Shown: piece after piece, positions 1 to 8,245 of the stretch | How positions within the stretch are numbered: position 1 is the first letter of the stretch | Layout: each line of letters starts with the position of its first letter | NCBI GenBank assembly: GCA_030602265.1 | Contig: JAUWAB010000011.1 | Location: forward strand, 1 to 64,000 | Reading direction: 5' to 3' | Source of the DNA: Prolixibacteraceae bacterium | GTDB lineage: Bacteria; Bacteroidota; Bacteroidia; Bacteroidales; Prolixibacteraceae | DNA: 64,000 nucleotides | Position numbers and translations under genes: made by a program | Notes under the pieces: generated by a model | What the model was told of the DNA's origin: nothing | Database searches by the model: none | The model's input: the letters and a program-made list of their open reading frames with translations, nothing else

Positions 1-2607
1 ATCAACCTGTCTGAAATCCCCTTCAGGAGATTCCTGCTATTGGCGGTGGTAGCCTGCCTTGTTGCCTGCCAGGAAAAAAGCGGCCAGGACCTGAAACTCT
101 GGTACACTGAACCTGCCGCAAACTGGAACGAAGCCCTGCCAGTCGGCAACGGCCGGATGGGAGCCATGGTATTCGGAGGGATCACGGAGGAACGTCTGCA
201 GTTGAACGAGAATACCTTATACAGCGGTGAACCTTCCCAAAGCTATCAAAAGGTGAATATTACCGGTGGCTTCGACCATGTTATGGCGCTTCTGGAACAA
301 GGAAAAAACGATGAGGCCGACGATTACATCCTGAAAAACTGGCTCGGCAGGCTGCACGCCAACTATCAGCCGCTTGGCGATCTTTTGTTCCACACGGCTC
401 ATCCTGAGGAAGTCTCAGACTATCGCCGGGAGCTGGATATCGAAAATGCCGTACTCCGCATCTCCTACCAAAGTGCAGGTGTACAATATACCCGGGAGAT
501 TATTGCGTCCCACCCCGACAGCATCATTGCCATCCGCTTTAAAGCCTCACGCCCCGTGCTTGACATACAGGCACGGTTTGAGTCGGTACATCCGACCGCC
601 CGGATTACCACCGCAGATAATGTATTGATACTCGAAGGTCAGGCGCCGGGATACAGTCAGCGGCGCACCCTGGAACAGATCGAAGGCTGGAACAACCAGC
701 ACAAACATCCGGAACTATACGACGAGGAGGGAAACCGGAGATTTCAGAAGCAGAACCTTTACGCGGAGGAGATCGGGGGCATGGGAATGTTCTTTGCTGC
801 CCGGCTTCTGCCGGTAATGAACAAGGGAACCCTGCAGGCAGAAGACACAACGCTCAGGGTAACCGGTACGGATGAAGTAACCTTTCTGTTATCGGCTTCC
901 ACCAGTTTCAACGGCTTTGACAAAAGCCCATCCCGCGAAGGGAGCGACCATCAGGCTATCGCACAAAGAATCCTTTTCAAAGCTGCGGATAAGTCATGGA
1001 AGAAATTACTGGAGCGCCATATCTCCGATTACAGAAAGCTGTTTTCCAGGGTGACTCTCCGTTTGAATCCGCCGGCAGACTACAGCCATCTGCCCACCGG
1101 TTCGCGCCTGATCCAATATGCTGACAACCATGATCCCGCATTGGTGACCCTGCTCTTCCAGTACGGCCGCTACCTGATGATCTCCGGTTCCCGGCCGGGT
1201 GGTCAGCCCATGAACCTGCAGGGAATCTGGAACGATAAGGTTATTCCACCCTGGAATTCAGGATATACTATAAACATCAATACGGAGATGAATTACTGGC
1301 CGGCCGAAGTGACCAACCTGGCCGAATGCCACGAACCGCTGTTCAGTATGATTAAGGAGATGGCGTTAACCGGAAGAGAAACTGCAAAACTTATGTATGA
1401 CCGGCGGGGCTGGGTTGCCCACCACAATGTCTCGATATGGAGGGAAACCTTCCCTAACGATGGCAATCCCCAGGCCTCCTTCTGGAATATGTCGGGAGGC
1501 TGGCTGTTGAGCCATATGTGGGAGCATTTCCTTTTTTCTGGCGATACCACCTTTTTGAAAAACGAAGCATATCCCCTGATGAGGGAAGCGGCCATGTTCT
1601 ATGCCGACTGGCTGGTCGAAAATGAAGACGGCTATCTGGTCACCGCAGCCAATAATTCACCTGAAAATCTGTTCTATACCCCTGCAGGGAAACGCGCCTC
1701 CATAAGCCAGGGACCTACCATGGATATGGCTATTGTCAGAGAATTATTCAGCCGTACCATAGAAGCCGCCCGTCTATTCGGGAAAGACCCGGAGCTTATT
1801 GAAGAACTGGAGCAAAAACGGTCCAGGTTGTTGCCTTATAAAACCGGCAACAAGGGCCAGCTGCAGGAGTGGCAACACGATTATGCAGAGGTCGACCCGC
1901 GGCACAGGCACCTCTCCCATCTTTACGGCTTTCACCCCGGAAATCAAATCAATCACGAAACCACACCTGAACTTTTCAACGCTGTAAAAAACACATTGCT
2001 GCTCAGGGGGGATGAGGCAACCGGCTGGTCGATGGGCTGGAAAATCAACTTCTGGGCAAGAATGCTGGACGGAGACCACGCGGTAAAAATCATCAACAAC
2101 CTCTTCCGGCCCATTGGTTTTGAGGAAATAAGCATGTCGGGCGGCGGACTCTATAAAAACCTGCTGGATGCCCATCCCCCGTTTCAGATCGACGGCAATT
2201 TCGGTTTCACCGCAGGAATTGCAGAGATGCTGATCCAGAGCCACGCCGGAGTAATCCATCTGCTGCCTGCCCTGCCATCGGGATGGCCATCCGGGAAAGT
2301 TACAGGACTGAGAACCCGCGGGGGGTTTACCGTGGATATGGAATGGGATAACGGCAGGTTAACAAGGGCAAATATCCATTCTTCATTAGGTGGAAACTGC
2401 CGGTTGAGAACCGGAAATCCGGTTTCTGCTGAAACTTCATGGGCAAAACCTGCTGAAGGCGAAAATCCAAACCCGTCTTTCCGGATGATTAATCCCGGAA
2501 AACCACTGATCTCCTCAGGAACCGAAATTCAGGAAATGCCGGCATTCAGGTTTGAAACGGTGGATTTCGAAACCCAAAAAGGGAAAAATTACCTGGTTCT
2601 ATTTTGA
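1..2607 (+). CDS. GH95 alpha-L-fucosidase-like lipoprotein (5' partial)
   Basis: Exported glycoside hydrolase of family 95, which cleaves alpha-1,2-linked L-fucose or L-galactose by an inverting mechanism. The frame is open from base 1 and reads [16 protein letters not shown] before the mature part. This is a lipoprotein signal with a LVAC lipobox, so the true start lies just left of the window and the TTG at 40 is not the start. Family marks are the N-terminal [18 protein letters not shown], the central [11 protein letters not shown] region, SPENLF with the likely general-acid Glu, and [14 protein letters not shown] near the C-terminal end of the (alpha/alpha)6 barrel. About 860 residues is normal for GH95. 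No SusC/D pair or other CAZyme is next to it in the window. The exact linkage cannot be told from sequence. Confidence 0.93.
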   Translation: MNLSEIPFRRFLLLAVVACLVACQEKSGQDLKLWYTEPAANWNEALPVGNGRMGAMVFGGITEERLQLNENTLYSGEPSQSYQKVNITGGFDHVMALLEQGKNDEADDYILKNWLGRLHANYQPLGDLLFHTAHPEEVSDYRRELDIENAVLRISYQSAGVQYTREIIASHPDSIIAIRFKASRPVLDIQARFESVHPTARITTADNVLILEGQAPGYSQRRTLEQIEGWNNQHKHPELYDEEGNRRFQKQNLYAEEIGGMGMFFAARLLPVMNKGTLQAEDTTLRVTGTDEVTFLLSASTSFNGFDKSPSREGSDHQAIAQRILFKAADKSWKKLLERHISDYRKLFSRVTLRLNPPADYSHLPTGSRLIQYADNHDPALVTLLFQYGRYLMISGSRPGGQPMNLQGIWNDKVIPPWNSGYTININTEMNYWPAEVTNLAECHEPLFSMIKEMALTGRETAKLMYDRRGWVAHHNVSIWRETFPNDGNPQASFWNMSGGWLLSHMWEHFLFSGDTTFLKNEAYPLMREAAMFYADWLVENEDGYLVTAANNSPENLFYTPAGKRASISQGPTMDMAIVRELFSRTIEAARLFGKDPELIEELEQKRSRLLPYKTGNKGQLQEWQHDYAEVDPRHRHLSHLYGFHPGNQINHETTPELFNAVKNTLLLRGDEATGWSMGWKINFWARMLDGDHAVKIINNLFRPIGFEEISMSGGGLYKNLLDAHPPFQIDGNFGFTAGIAEMLIQSHAGVIHLLPALPSGWPSGKVTGLRTRGGFTVDMEWDNGRLTRANIHSSLGGNCRLRTGNPVSAETSWAKPAEGENPNPSFRMINPGKPLISSGTEIQEMPAFRFETVDFETQKGKNYLVLF

Positions 2608-2717
2608 AATTAAGTGGCCGGCACTTTCCTGTTTTAACCAATGCATCAAACCGGCAACCTCAAAATATCCTGCAAGGGAAAGTAAAAAGGGTTAAAAGTT
2701 AACCCCTAAAAAAGAAA

Positions 2718-2746
2718 AACCCCGGAGCCTCACTCCGGGGAAAAAA
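2718..2746 (-). terminator. Intrinsic terminator of superoxide dismutase gene
   Basis: Perfect 8-bp stem CCCCGGAG / CTCCGGGG with a 5-nt loop. Read on the minus strand it is followed by a T-rich tract. It sits just past the dismutase stop and may also stop transcription from the fucosidase gene. Confidence 0.75.
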
Positions 2747-2757
2747 CCAAAAATCAA

Positions 2758-3357
2758 CTAACCTTTAAACCGCCTGGTGACTTCGTCCCAATTGATCAGG
2801 TTCCAGAACGCCTCTACATAATCCGGACGACGGTTCTGATAATTCAGGTAATATGCATGTTCCCATACATCGATCCCAAGGATCGGAGTACCTTTTACCT
2901 CTGCAACGTCCATCAACGGATTATCCTGGTTGGGCGTAGACGAAACCACCAGTTTGTTATCATTCTGAAGTAACCAGGCCCAACCAGAGCCAAAGCGCGT
3001 AAGAGCAGCCTTGACGAAAGCCTCTTTAAAGCCGGCCACAGAACCGAATGAATCGTTCAGTGCATCCAGCAATGCTCCCTTGGGTTCCTTTGAACCGCCC
3101 GGAGCTAATATCTCCCAGTAAAGGTTATGATTGTAATAACCTCCACCATTATTTCTTACAGCTACCGGTAATCCGGAAATACCGGCCATAATTTCTTCAA
3201 TGGTTTTTCCTTCCCATGCTGTCCCCTGAAGGGCAGTATTCAGGTTGGAAGTATATGCGCCATGATGTTTGGTATGGTGTATCTCCATGGTGCGTGCATC
3301 AATATGCGGCTCAAGGGCTGCATAGTCGTAATTCAGTTTTGGTAATTCAAATGCCAT
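2758..3357 (-). CDS. sod: Superoxide dismutase (Fe/Mn family)
   Basis: Converts superoxide to hydrogen peroxide and oxygen in the cytoplasm. Length (199 aa) and landmarks are canonical: [14 protein letters not shown] with the first metal His, the second His region [20 protein letters not shown], and the DVWEHAYY signature with the last Asp and His ligands. The NNGGG and NQDNPL segments resemble Mn-type enzymes more than E. coli SodB. Bacteroidota enzymes of this family are often cambialistic, so the metal is not assigned. There is no signal peptide. It is transcribed divergently from the PerR-like regulator and peroxiredoxin genes, which fits a peroxide/superoxide defence locus. Confidence 0.95.
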   Translation of the reverse strand: MAFELPKLNYDYAALEPHIDARTMEIHHTKHHGAYTSNLNTALQGTAWEGKTIEEIMAGISGLPVAVRNNGGGYYNHNLYWEILAPGGSKEPKGALLDALNDSFGSVAGFKEAFVKAALTRFGSGWAWLLQNDNKLVVSSTPNQDNPLMDVAEVKGTPILGIDVWEHAYYLNYQNRRPDYVEAFWNLINWDEVTRRFKG

Positions 3358-3486
3358 AATATATTTCTATTTAAAGATTCTTTTTTCTTTTTTAACAGCG
3401 TACACTAAGAAATGTTCATTCGCCCGCAGGTCATAAATCGCTTTCGTGTTAATTTATGTTAGGATCATGGTTTTTCTATCATTTTA

Positions 3487-3518
3487 TTTGGATCAGTCGA
3501 AAATTCAGACTACCTTTG
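3487..3518 (+). promoter_or_regulatory. Bacteroidota-type promoter of the PerR-like gene
   Basis: TTTG at 3487-3490, a 20-bp spacer, then TACCTTTG at 3511-3518. This matches the TTTG-N19-21-TAnnTTTG consensus. The start site would fall near 3525, about 30 nt before the ATG at 3555. Confidence 0.65.
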
Positions 3519-3554
3519 TTCTTATATAAGAATAATTCTAATTTATATTTTACG

Positions 3555-3965
3555 ATGATTAATATCAGAGAAAAACTCGCACAGAACGGACTCAAGGTCA
3601 CTCCCCAGAGAGTTGCTGTATATGAAGCAATTACAAGACTCAACAACCATCCGAACGCAGAGGCCATCACTGATTACATCAAACGTAAATATCCTAACAT
3701 TGCAGTGGGTACTGTTTATAATACCCTGGAAACCTTTGTACAGAAAGGGATAATAAGCCGGATTAAAACCAACGGTGACGTTATGCGGTATGATGCCGAC
3801 CTGAACGGTCACCACCATTTGTACAGCCGGGATGCCAGGAGGATTGAGGACTACCACGACGAAGAACTGAACCAGTTCTTGTCAGAATACATACGGAAAA
3901 AGCAAATTCCGAATTTTACCGTCGAGGATATTAATGTCCAGATTGTCGGTAAGTTCATCGATTAA
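3555..3965 (+). CDS. perR: Fur-family peroxide-type regulator (PerR-like) without zinc cysteines
   Basis: DNA-binding repressor of the Fur superfamily. The winged-helix part reads GLKVTPQRVAVYEAI and AVGTVYNTLETF, and the dimerisation domain begins at the GHHHLYS histidine cluster. I start at ATG 3555 because the reading frame upstream overlaps a well-formed promoter at 3487-3518 and gives an atypical N-terminus. The regulatory-metal ligands expected from PerR (His in NNHPNAEA, Asp in DAD, the two His of GHHH, Asp in IEDYHD) appear present. The usual CxxC structural-zinc pair after the HHH motif is SRDA here, and the protein has no cysteine at all. A peroxiredoxin gene follows 27 nt downstream, supporting a peroxide-sensing role. 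Confidence 0.85.
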   Translation: MINIREKLAQNGLKVTPQRVAVYEAITRLNNHPNAEAITDYIKRKYPNIAVGTVYNTLETFVQKGIISRIKTNGDVMRYDADLNGHHHLYSRDARRIEDYHDEELNQFLSEYIRKKQIPNFTVEDINVQIVGKFID

Positions 3966-3992
3966 TTAAATATTAAACAAAATTTATACATT

Positions 3993-4700
3993 ATGGAAGA
4001 ACAAGTATTTGCCATGCCACGCATTGGCGAAAAAGCACCTGAATTCAAAGCGGTTACCACTCAGGGAGATATCAATTTCCCGGCGGATTATGCCGGAAAA
4101 TGGGTAATTTTATTCAGTCACCCTGCAGATTTTACCCCGGTATGTACTTCTGAGTTCATGACTTTCGCTTATATGGAAGACCAGTTTAAGGAACTCAATT
4201 GCCAACTGGTAGGTTTGTCTGTTGATGGACTTTACAGCCACATTGCATGGCTTCGCACCATTAAGGAAAAGATCGAATTCCGGGGAATGAAAAACATTGA
4301 AGTTACTTTCCCCCTGATCGAGGACATCACCATGAATGTTGCCAGGAAATATGGTATGATGATGCCTGGTGAGAGCAACACCAAAGCGGTCAGGGCGGTA
4401 TTCTTCATTGACCCTAAAGGCATTATCCGCACCATCATCTATTACCCGCTGAGCCTTGGCAGAAATTTCGATGAACTTAAGCGTGTGCTTCAGGGACTGC
4501 AGACCGCCGATGCATTTGGTATTGCCACTCCGGCCGACTGGCGCCCGGGCGACGATGTGATCATTTCTCCCGCCGGAAGTTGCGGAACAGCCAAAGACCG
4601 TATGGATGGCAAGGAAGAGGGACTCGACTGTAAAGACTGGTTCTTCTGCACCAAGAAACTGCCAAAAGAGAAAGTGATGGATGCTATTCTGAAAAAGTAA
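3993..4700 (+). CDS. Peroxiredoxin (Prx6/archaeal thioredoxin-peroxidase type)
   Basis: Thiol peroxidase that reduces hydrogen peroxide and organic peroxides. The peroxidatic cysteine lies in HPADFTPVCTSEF (PxxxTxxC motif). At 235 aa it is longer than typical AhpC and carries a C-terminal arm with a CKDWFFC pair, as in archaeal Prx6-type thioredoxin peroxidases where a Cys-x5-Cys participates in the disulfide relay. No signal peptide is visible. It follows the PerR-like gene by 27 nt and is followed by a strong hairpin, so the two form a bicistronic unit. Confidence 0.93.
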   Translation: MEEQVFAMPRIGEKAPEFKAVTTQGDINFPADYAGKWVILFSHPADFTPVCTSEFMTFAYMEDQFKELNCQLVGLSVDGLYSHIAWLRTIKEKIEFRGMKNIEVTFPLIEDITMNVARKYGMMMPGESNTKAVRAVFFIDPKGIIRTIIYYPLSLGRNFDELKRVLQGLQTADAFGIATPADWRPGDDVIISPAGSCGTAKDRMDGKEEGLDCKDWFFCTKKLPKEKVMDAILKK

Positions 4701-4718
4701 TCATCATTTTGTACTGTG

Positions 4719-4755
4719 AAAGAGGCTGTCTCCAAAATCCGGGACAGCCTCTTTT
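4719..4755 (+). terminator. Intrinsic terminator after peroxiredoxin
   Basis: Perfect 12-bp stem AAAGAGGCTGTC / GACAGCCTCTTT with a 12-nt loop ending in a short T run, 18 nt after the stop codon. Confidence 0.75.
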
Positions 4756-4834
4756 GATTGGTACTTCATTTTAATTCGGCATCCGGATAGTAAATGCTCA
4801 GGGAAATAAATCCGCCTTTAAGAAAGTCTGCTTT

Positions 4835-5575
4835 TTACAGTAACAGCAAAAAAGCGGACAAAGCAGTGACGATAATAACAAAATTCCTGTAAGCCTTTTC
4901 AGGTATCTTCTTCACCAGCCAGATCCCCGAAAATGCGCCCAGCGCTATGGCAGGCAATGTGATGAGGTTCATGCCCAGCGTCTCTGCCGTTATGTTATCC
5001 CACACAAACATCTGCAAGGGAAACTTAATGAAGTTGACGATCAGAAAAAACCAGGCCGTCGTACCAATAAACCGGCTCTTGGGAAGATGCATGGCCAGCA
5101 GGTAAATGGCGAAAACTGGTCCGGCCACGTTTCCCATCATGGTGGCAAATCCTCCCAATACGCCCATAAACGGCGCAAACCACCAGGCATTGGTATAAAA
5201 CGCCGGTGAAAGAGGTTCCTTCCTGCGCATCATCAGTCCCAGACTGAGGAAAACCAGTAAGGCGATAATATTCTTAAACCAAACTTCATTAACAATGTCG
5301 CCAACCCATAATCCCAGCAGCAATCCCCCGAAAGCCCAGGGCAACAGCTTTATCAGATGCTTCCAGTCGGCATGACGGTGGTACCAGGTAACCCCAAAGA
5401 TGTCGGCCATCATCAGCATGGGGAGTAATACCCCCGTTGACGGCTTACCCCCGAAAATAAACGCCAGTGCGGGAATAACCACCAGAGAAACTCCCGGTAC
5501 ACCAACCTTTGACATGCCCACCAGCAGTCCGGAAATAAGCAGAAAAACGATCTGAAGCATCGTCAGGTCAGACAT
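4835..5575 (-). CDS. TauE/SafE-family membrane permease
   Basis: Integral membrane protein of the TauE/SafE (DUF81) family, members of which export sulfite, sulfoacetate or related anions. It is about 246 aa, almost wholly hydrophobic, with about eight helices and the duplicated glycine-rich segments typical of the family (SGLLVGMSKVGVPG near the N-terminus, GGFATMMGNVAGP in the middle). The frame extends to an ATG at 5608, but I prefer the ATG at 5573-5575: a TACTTTCG promoter-like box at 5595-5602 would otherwise lie inside the gene. It stands alone and is divergent from nhaA. Substrate unknown. Confidence 0.85.
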   Translation of the reverse strand: MSDLTMLQIVFLLISGLLVGMSKVGVPGVSLVVIPALAFIFGGKPSTGVLLPMLMMADIFGVTWYHRHADWKHLIKLLPWAFGGLLLGLWVGDIVNEVWFKNIIALLVFLSLGLMMRRKEPLSPAFYTNAWWFAPFMGVLGGFATMMGNVAGPVFAIYLLAMHLPKSRFIGTTAWFFLIVNFIKFPLQMFVWDNITAETLGMNLITLPAIALGAFSGIWLVKKIPEKAYRNFVIIVTALSAFLLLL

Positions 5576-5594
5576 AAACAGTTCTTTTTTTTTT

Positions 5595-5602
5595 GCGAAA
5601 GT
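5595..5602 (-). promoter_or_regulatory. Candidate -7 box of the TauE/SafE gene
   Basis: Minus-strand TACTTTCG differs from TAnnTTTG at one base and lies 20 nt before the chosen start. It supports the shorter reading of the gene. Confidence 0.35.
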
Positions 5603-5662
5603 AGGCAAAAAGCAGTACGAAAAACCTATGATTTTTAAAGTAGCTACATATTAAAATATCTA

Positions 5663-5670
5663 TATCTTTG
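5663..5670 (+). promoter_or_regulatory. Candidate -7 box of nhaA
   Basis: TATCTTTG matches TAnnTTTG. It would give a leader of roughly 95 nt before nhaA. No clear TTTG lies at the expected -33 spacing. Confidence 0.4.
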
Positions 5671-5773
5671 AATGCTTTTTTAAATCAGCCTGATTACGGT
5701 AAATTGAAATATTTGGCGACAGGATTTTTACACAAAAAATTAAACACAACAAATCAGACAAAACATTTGAGAA

Positions 5774-7099
5774 ATGCTTAAGAGATTTTTGAGAACCGAG
5801 GTTATCAGCAAAGGAATTATTGATACGCTGAAATCGTCTGCCCTGGGAGGAATCTTACTGATTCTGTTTACCATTATCGCCCTGGTATGGGCCAATTCTG
5901 AATGGAAAGATTCCTATCATCACCTGTGGGAAATTCCGATAGGTATTGAAGTGGGCAGTTTCTTTTTTGAAATGCATTTACTGCATTGGATTAATGATGG
6001 CCTGATGGCCGTTTTCTTTTATATGGTCGGCCTGGAGATCAAAAGGGAAATCAAAGCCGGCGAATTAAGCTCCTTCAAAAAAGCAACCCTTCCTGCCCTT
6101 GGGGCTATTGGCGGAATGTTACTTCCGGCCGTCATCTACACCGCAATCAATTCAGGTTTCGGAACACCCGAGGCAGCGCGCGGCTGGGGCGTTCCGATGG
6201 CCACCGATATCGCATTCTCTCTTGGTATTATCAGCCTCCTGGGCAAGAGGGTCCCCCTGGCACTGAAAGTCTTCCTGGTCGCCCTGGCCATTGTTGACGA
6301 CCTGGGTGCGATACTGGTAATTGCCATTTTCTACACTTCAGAACTGAACTTCCAGTATCTGTTTGCCGGTTTAAGCCTACTGGCCTTCCTCTGGATACTA
6401 GACCTCCTGAAATTCAGGAAGATTCCTATCATTCATGTAATCGGGATAATCGTCTGGTATTGTTTCTACCAATCGGGAGTGCATGCCACCATTGCCGGTG
6501 TCTTGCTGGCCTTCCTTACTCCCATCAAAAGAGAACTCGACATCCGTGTTTTCCACAAAAAGATACTTGAAATGGAGATTGATGAGGAGGCTGTCAAGGC
6601 CGATACCCTGACCCATCACCACCTTGAGTATTTCAGGGCATTGCGACGGCAGTTAAAAAGGGTGCAGAGTCCGGTTCAAAGGCTCGAACACGACCTGCAC
6701 AACACAGTTAACTACCTGATCATGCCCATCTTTGCACTGGCCAATGCCGGGGTAACCTTTAACGGTGGCAGCGGTGCTGTCTCCACGGTTACAGTAGCCA
6801 TAGCCCTGGGCCTTTTCTTAGGTAAGGCATTCGGAATCACCTTCATGTCCTGGGCTGGCGTTAAAATAGGATTGGCTGAACTGCCTCCCGGTATCAGATG
6901 GAAAAACATATTTGCCGTAGCCGTTCTCGGAGGTTTAGGTTTTACCATGGCCATTTTTGTCGCCAACCTCGCATTCGGAATTCCGGTGCTGCTGGATCAG
7001 GCAAAAGTCGGTATATTCCTGGGATCGATCGTCTCCGGTCTGGTCGGATATTTAATGCTGAAATCCATGTTCCCGGCCGTTCAGTCGAAAAGTAAATAA
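5774..7099 (+). CDS. nhaA: Na+/H+ antiporter NhaA
   Basis: Inner-membrane antiporter that expels sodium in exchange for protons, for pH and salt homeostasis. At 441 aa with about 12 helices it fits bacterial NhaA. The diagnostic segment ALAIVDDLGAI carries the two adjacent aspartates (Asp163-Asp164 in E. coli) that bind Na+ and H+. MATDIAFSLG and GLGFTMAIF are also family signatures. Residues about 250-310 form a long charged cytoplasmic loop seen in many Bacteroidota NhaA proteins. It is followed by an inverted repeat and an ArsR-type gene. Confidence 0.95.
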   Translation: MLKRFLRTEVISKGIIDTLKSSALGGILLILFTIIALVWANSEWKDSYHHLWEIPIGIEVGSFFFEMHLLHWINDGLMAVFFYMVGLEIKREIKAGELSSFKKATLPALGAIGGMLLPAVIYTAINSGFGTPEAARGWGVPMATDIAFSLGIISLLGKRVPLALKVFLVALAIVDDLGAILVIAIFYTSELNFQYLFAGLSLLAFLWILDLLKFRKIPIIHVIGIIVWYCFYQSGVHATIAGVLLAFLTPIKRELDIRVFHKKILEMEIDEEAVKADTLTHHHLEYFRALRRQLKRVQSPVQRLEHDLHNTVNYLIMPIFALANAGVTFNGGSGAVSTVTVAIALGLFLGKAFGITFMSWAGVKIGLAELPPGIRWKNIFAVAVLGGLGFTMAIFVANLAFGIPVLLDQAKVGIFLGSIVSGLVGYLMLKSMFPAVQSKSK

Positions 7100-7152
7100 A
7101 TTGAACTTCAGACTCTTTTGTACTATTCTTTTACAGAGTTAAATTTTCAATA

Positions 7153-7197
7153 AATACTGACGGAGGAATCATTGAAATCGATACCTCCGTCAGTATT
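7153..7197. promoter_or_regulatory. Perfect 14-bp inverted repeat upstream of the ArsR-type gene
   Basis: AATACTGACGGAGG at 7153-7166 is repeated inverted as CCTCCGTCAGTATT at 7184-7197, with a 17-nt loop. No T run follows on either side, which weakens a terminator reading. The right arm falls where the -33 element of the downstream promoter would be, so an operator for the ArsR-type repressor is plausible. Confidence 0.55.
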
Positions 7198-7212
7198 AAT
7201 CCAATATAGTTA

Positions 7213-7220
7213 TATATTTG
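7213..7220 (+). promoter_or_regulatory. -7 box of the ArsR-type gene
   Basis: TATATTTG matches TAnnTTTG and lies 19 nt before the ATG at 7240, giving a leader of about 13 nt. Confidence 0.5.
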
Positions 7221-7239
7221 TATTTCAACATTCATTAAA

Positions 7240-7542
7240 ATGGCAGAGATCAAGGAACTGGATATTGAAAGACTCGAACAGGTTGCCAATATGCTCAAGG
7301 CAATGGCCCATCCTATGAGAATTGCCATACTGAAACACCTTGAGGGCGACAAGAAGCTGACGGTAACCGAGATCCATGAACTGTTGGGTATTGAGCAGTC
7401 AACCACCTCGCACCACCTGGGCATTCTCAAGGACAAGGGTGTTCTGTGTTCGCGCCGGGAGGGAAAGAATACCTATTATTTTCTTAAAAGCAATATCCTG
7501 ATGCAGGTAGTTGACTGCATCAACCACTGTGCCTGCGAATAG
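7240..7542 (+). CDS. ArsR-family winged-helix repressor
   Basis: Small (100 aa) ArsR/SmtB-type transcription factor. The N-terminal helices lead to ANMLKAMAHPMRIAILKHL, the helix-turn-helix is VTEIHELLGIEQSTTSHHLG, and the wing follows at REGKNTYYFL. The C-terminus ends in CINHCACE. Such a terminal Cys-rich tail could bind a metal or respond to redox, but the classical alpha3 CxC metal site of ArsR is absent. No obvious target operon follows; rdgB lies next with its own promoter. The nearest candidate target is its own promoter, or nhaA upstream. Confidence 0.85.
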   Translation: MAEIKELDIERLEQVANMLKAMAHPMRIAILKHLEGDKKLTVTEIHELLGIEQSTTSHHLGILKDKGVLCSRREGKNTYYFLKSNILMQVVDCINHCACE

Positions 7543-7636
7543 AGCATAATCAAGGTACCAGCCTGTAACTCCTCCCCTTCAGCATTTCCCGATTTTAATT
7601 TTTTGCACTAATCTCCTTATTTATCCCCGAATGACT

Positions 7637-7644
7637 TATTTTTG
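7637..7644 (+). promoter_or_regulatory. -7 box of rdgB
   Basis: TATTTTTG matches TAnnTTTG and lies 16 nt before the ATG at 7661. It overlaps the alternative start at 7631, so it decides for 7661. Confidence 0.5.
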
Positions 7645-7660
7645 CCTGAAATCATGTTTT

Positions 7661-8245
7661 ATGAATCTTGTAATCGCATCAAACAACACCCACAAGATAC
7701 AGGAGATTCAACCTATCCTTGACAACTCATTCAGTCTGATGAGCCTTTCAGAAATTGGTTGTGCGGACGAGCTGCCCGAAGAACAGGAAACCCTGGAGGG
7801 CAATGCCTCCCAGAAAGCCTGGTACATATATAACAAATTCGGATACAACTGTTTTGCCGACGACACCGGGCTTGAAATTGAGGCACTCGGAGGGGAACCC
7901 GGAGTTTATTCGGCAAGATATGCAGGCGACGGTAAGGATGCCGATGCAAATATTGACAAAGTTCTGGACAAGCTGCACAAAATAAATAACCGTAAAGCCC
8001 GTTTCAGAACTGTTATTTCTTTGGTTCTTAACGGCATTGAATACTCGTTCGAAGGAATTGTTGACGGAAAGATTCTTACGGAGAGGCAAGGAACAGGTGG
8101 GTTTGGTTATGATCCCATATTTCAACCCGATGAAAGCGACAGGTCTTTTGCCATGATGTCCATTTCCGATAAAAACCGTATTAGCCACAGGGCCAGGGCA
8201 GTGATAAAGCTTGCCGAATTTTTGAAACAACATGAATCAGCGTGA
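7661..8245 (+). CDS. rdgB: XTP/dITP diphosphatase (RdgB/HAM1)
   Basis: Hydrolyses non-canonical purine triphosphates (dITP, XTP, ITP) to monophosphates, cleaning the nucleotide pool. Family marks: an N-terminal VIASNNTHKIQEI that binds the triphosphate, FADDTGLEIEALGG with the metal ligand Asp, GVYSARYAGD, and GFGYDPIF with the C-terminal SHRARA. I use the ATG at 7661 since an upstream ATG at 7631 would overlap the promoter box and add an untypical leader. The stop overlaps the GTG start of porZ by 4 nt, so they are co-transcribed. Confidence 0.94.
   Translation: MNLVIASNNTHKIQEIQPILDNSFSLMSLSEIGCADELPEEQETLEGNASQKAWYIYNKFGYNCFADDTGLEIEALGGEPGVYSARYAGDGKDADANIDKVLDKLHKINNRKARFRTVISLVLNGIEYSFEGIVDGKILTERQGTGGFGYDPIFQPDESDRSFAMMSISDKNRISHRARAVIKLAEFLKQHESA

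Noticed and set aside
7153-7197. Calling the 14-bp inverted repeat a simple nhaA terminator
   Set aside because: There is no T run after either arm and the loop is long. A terminator role is not excluded, but I did not call it one.
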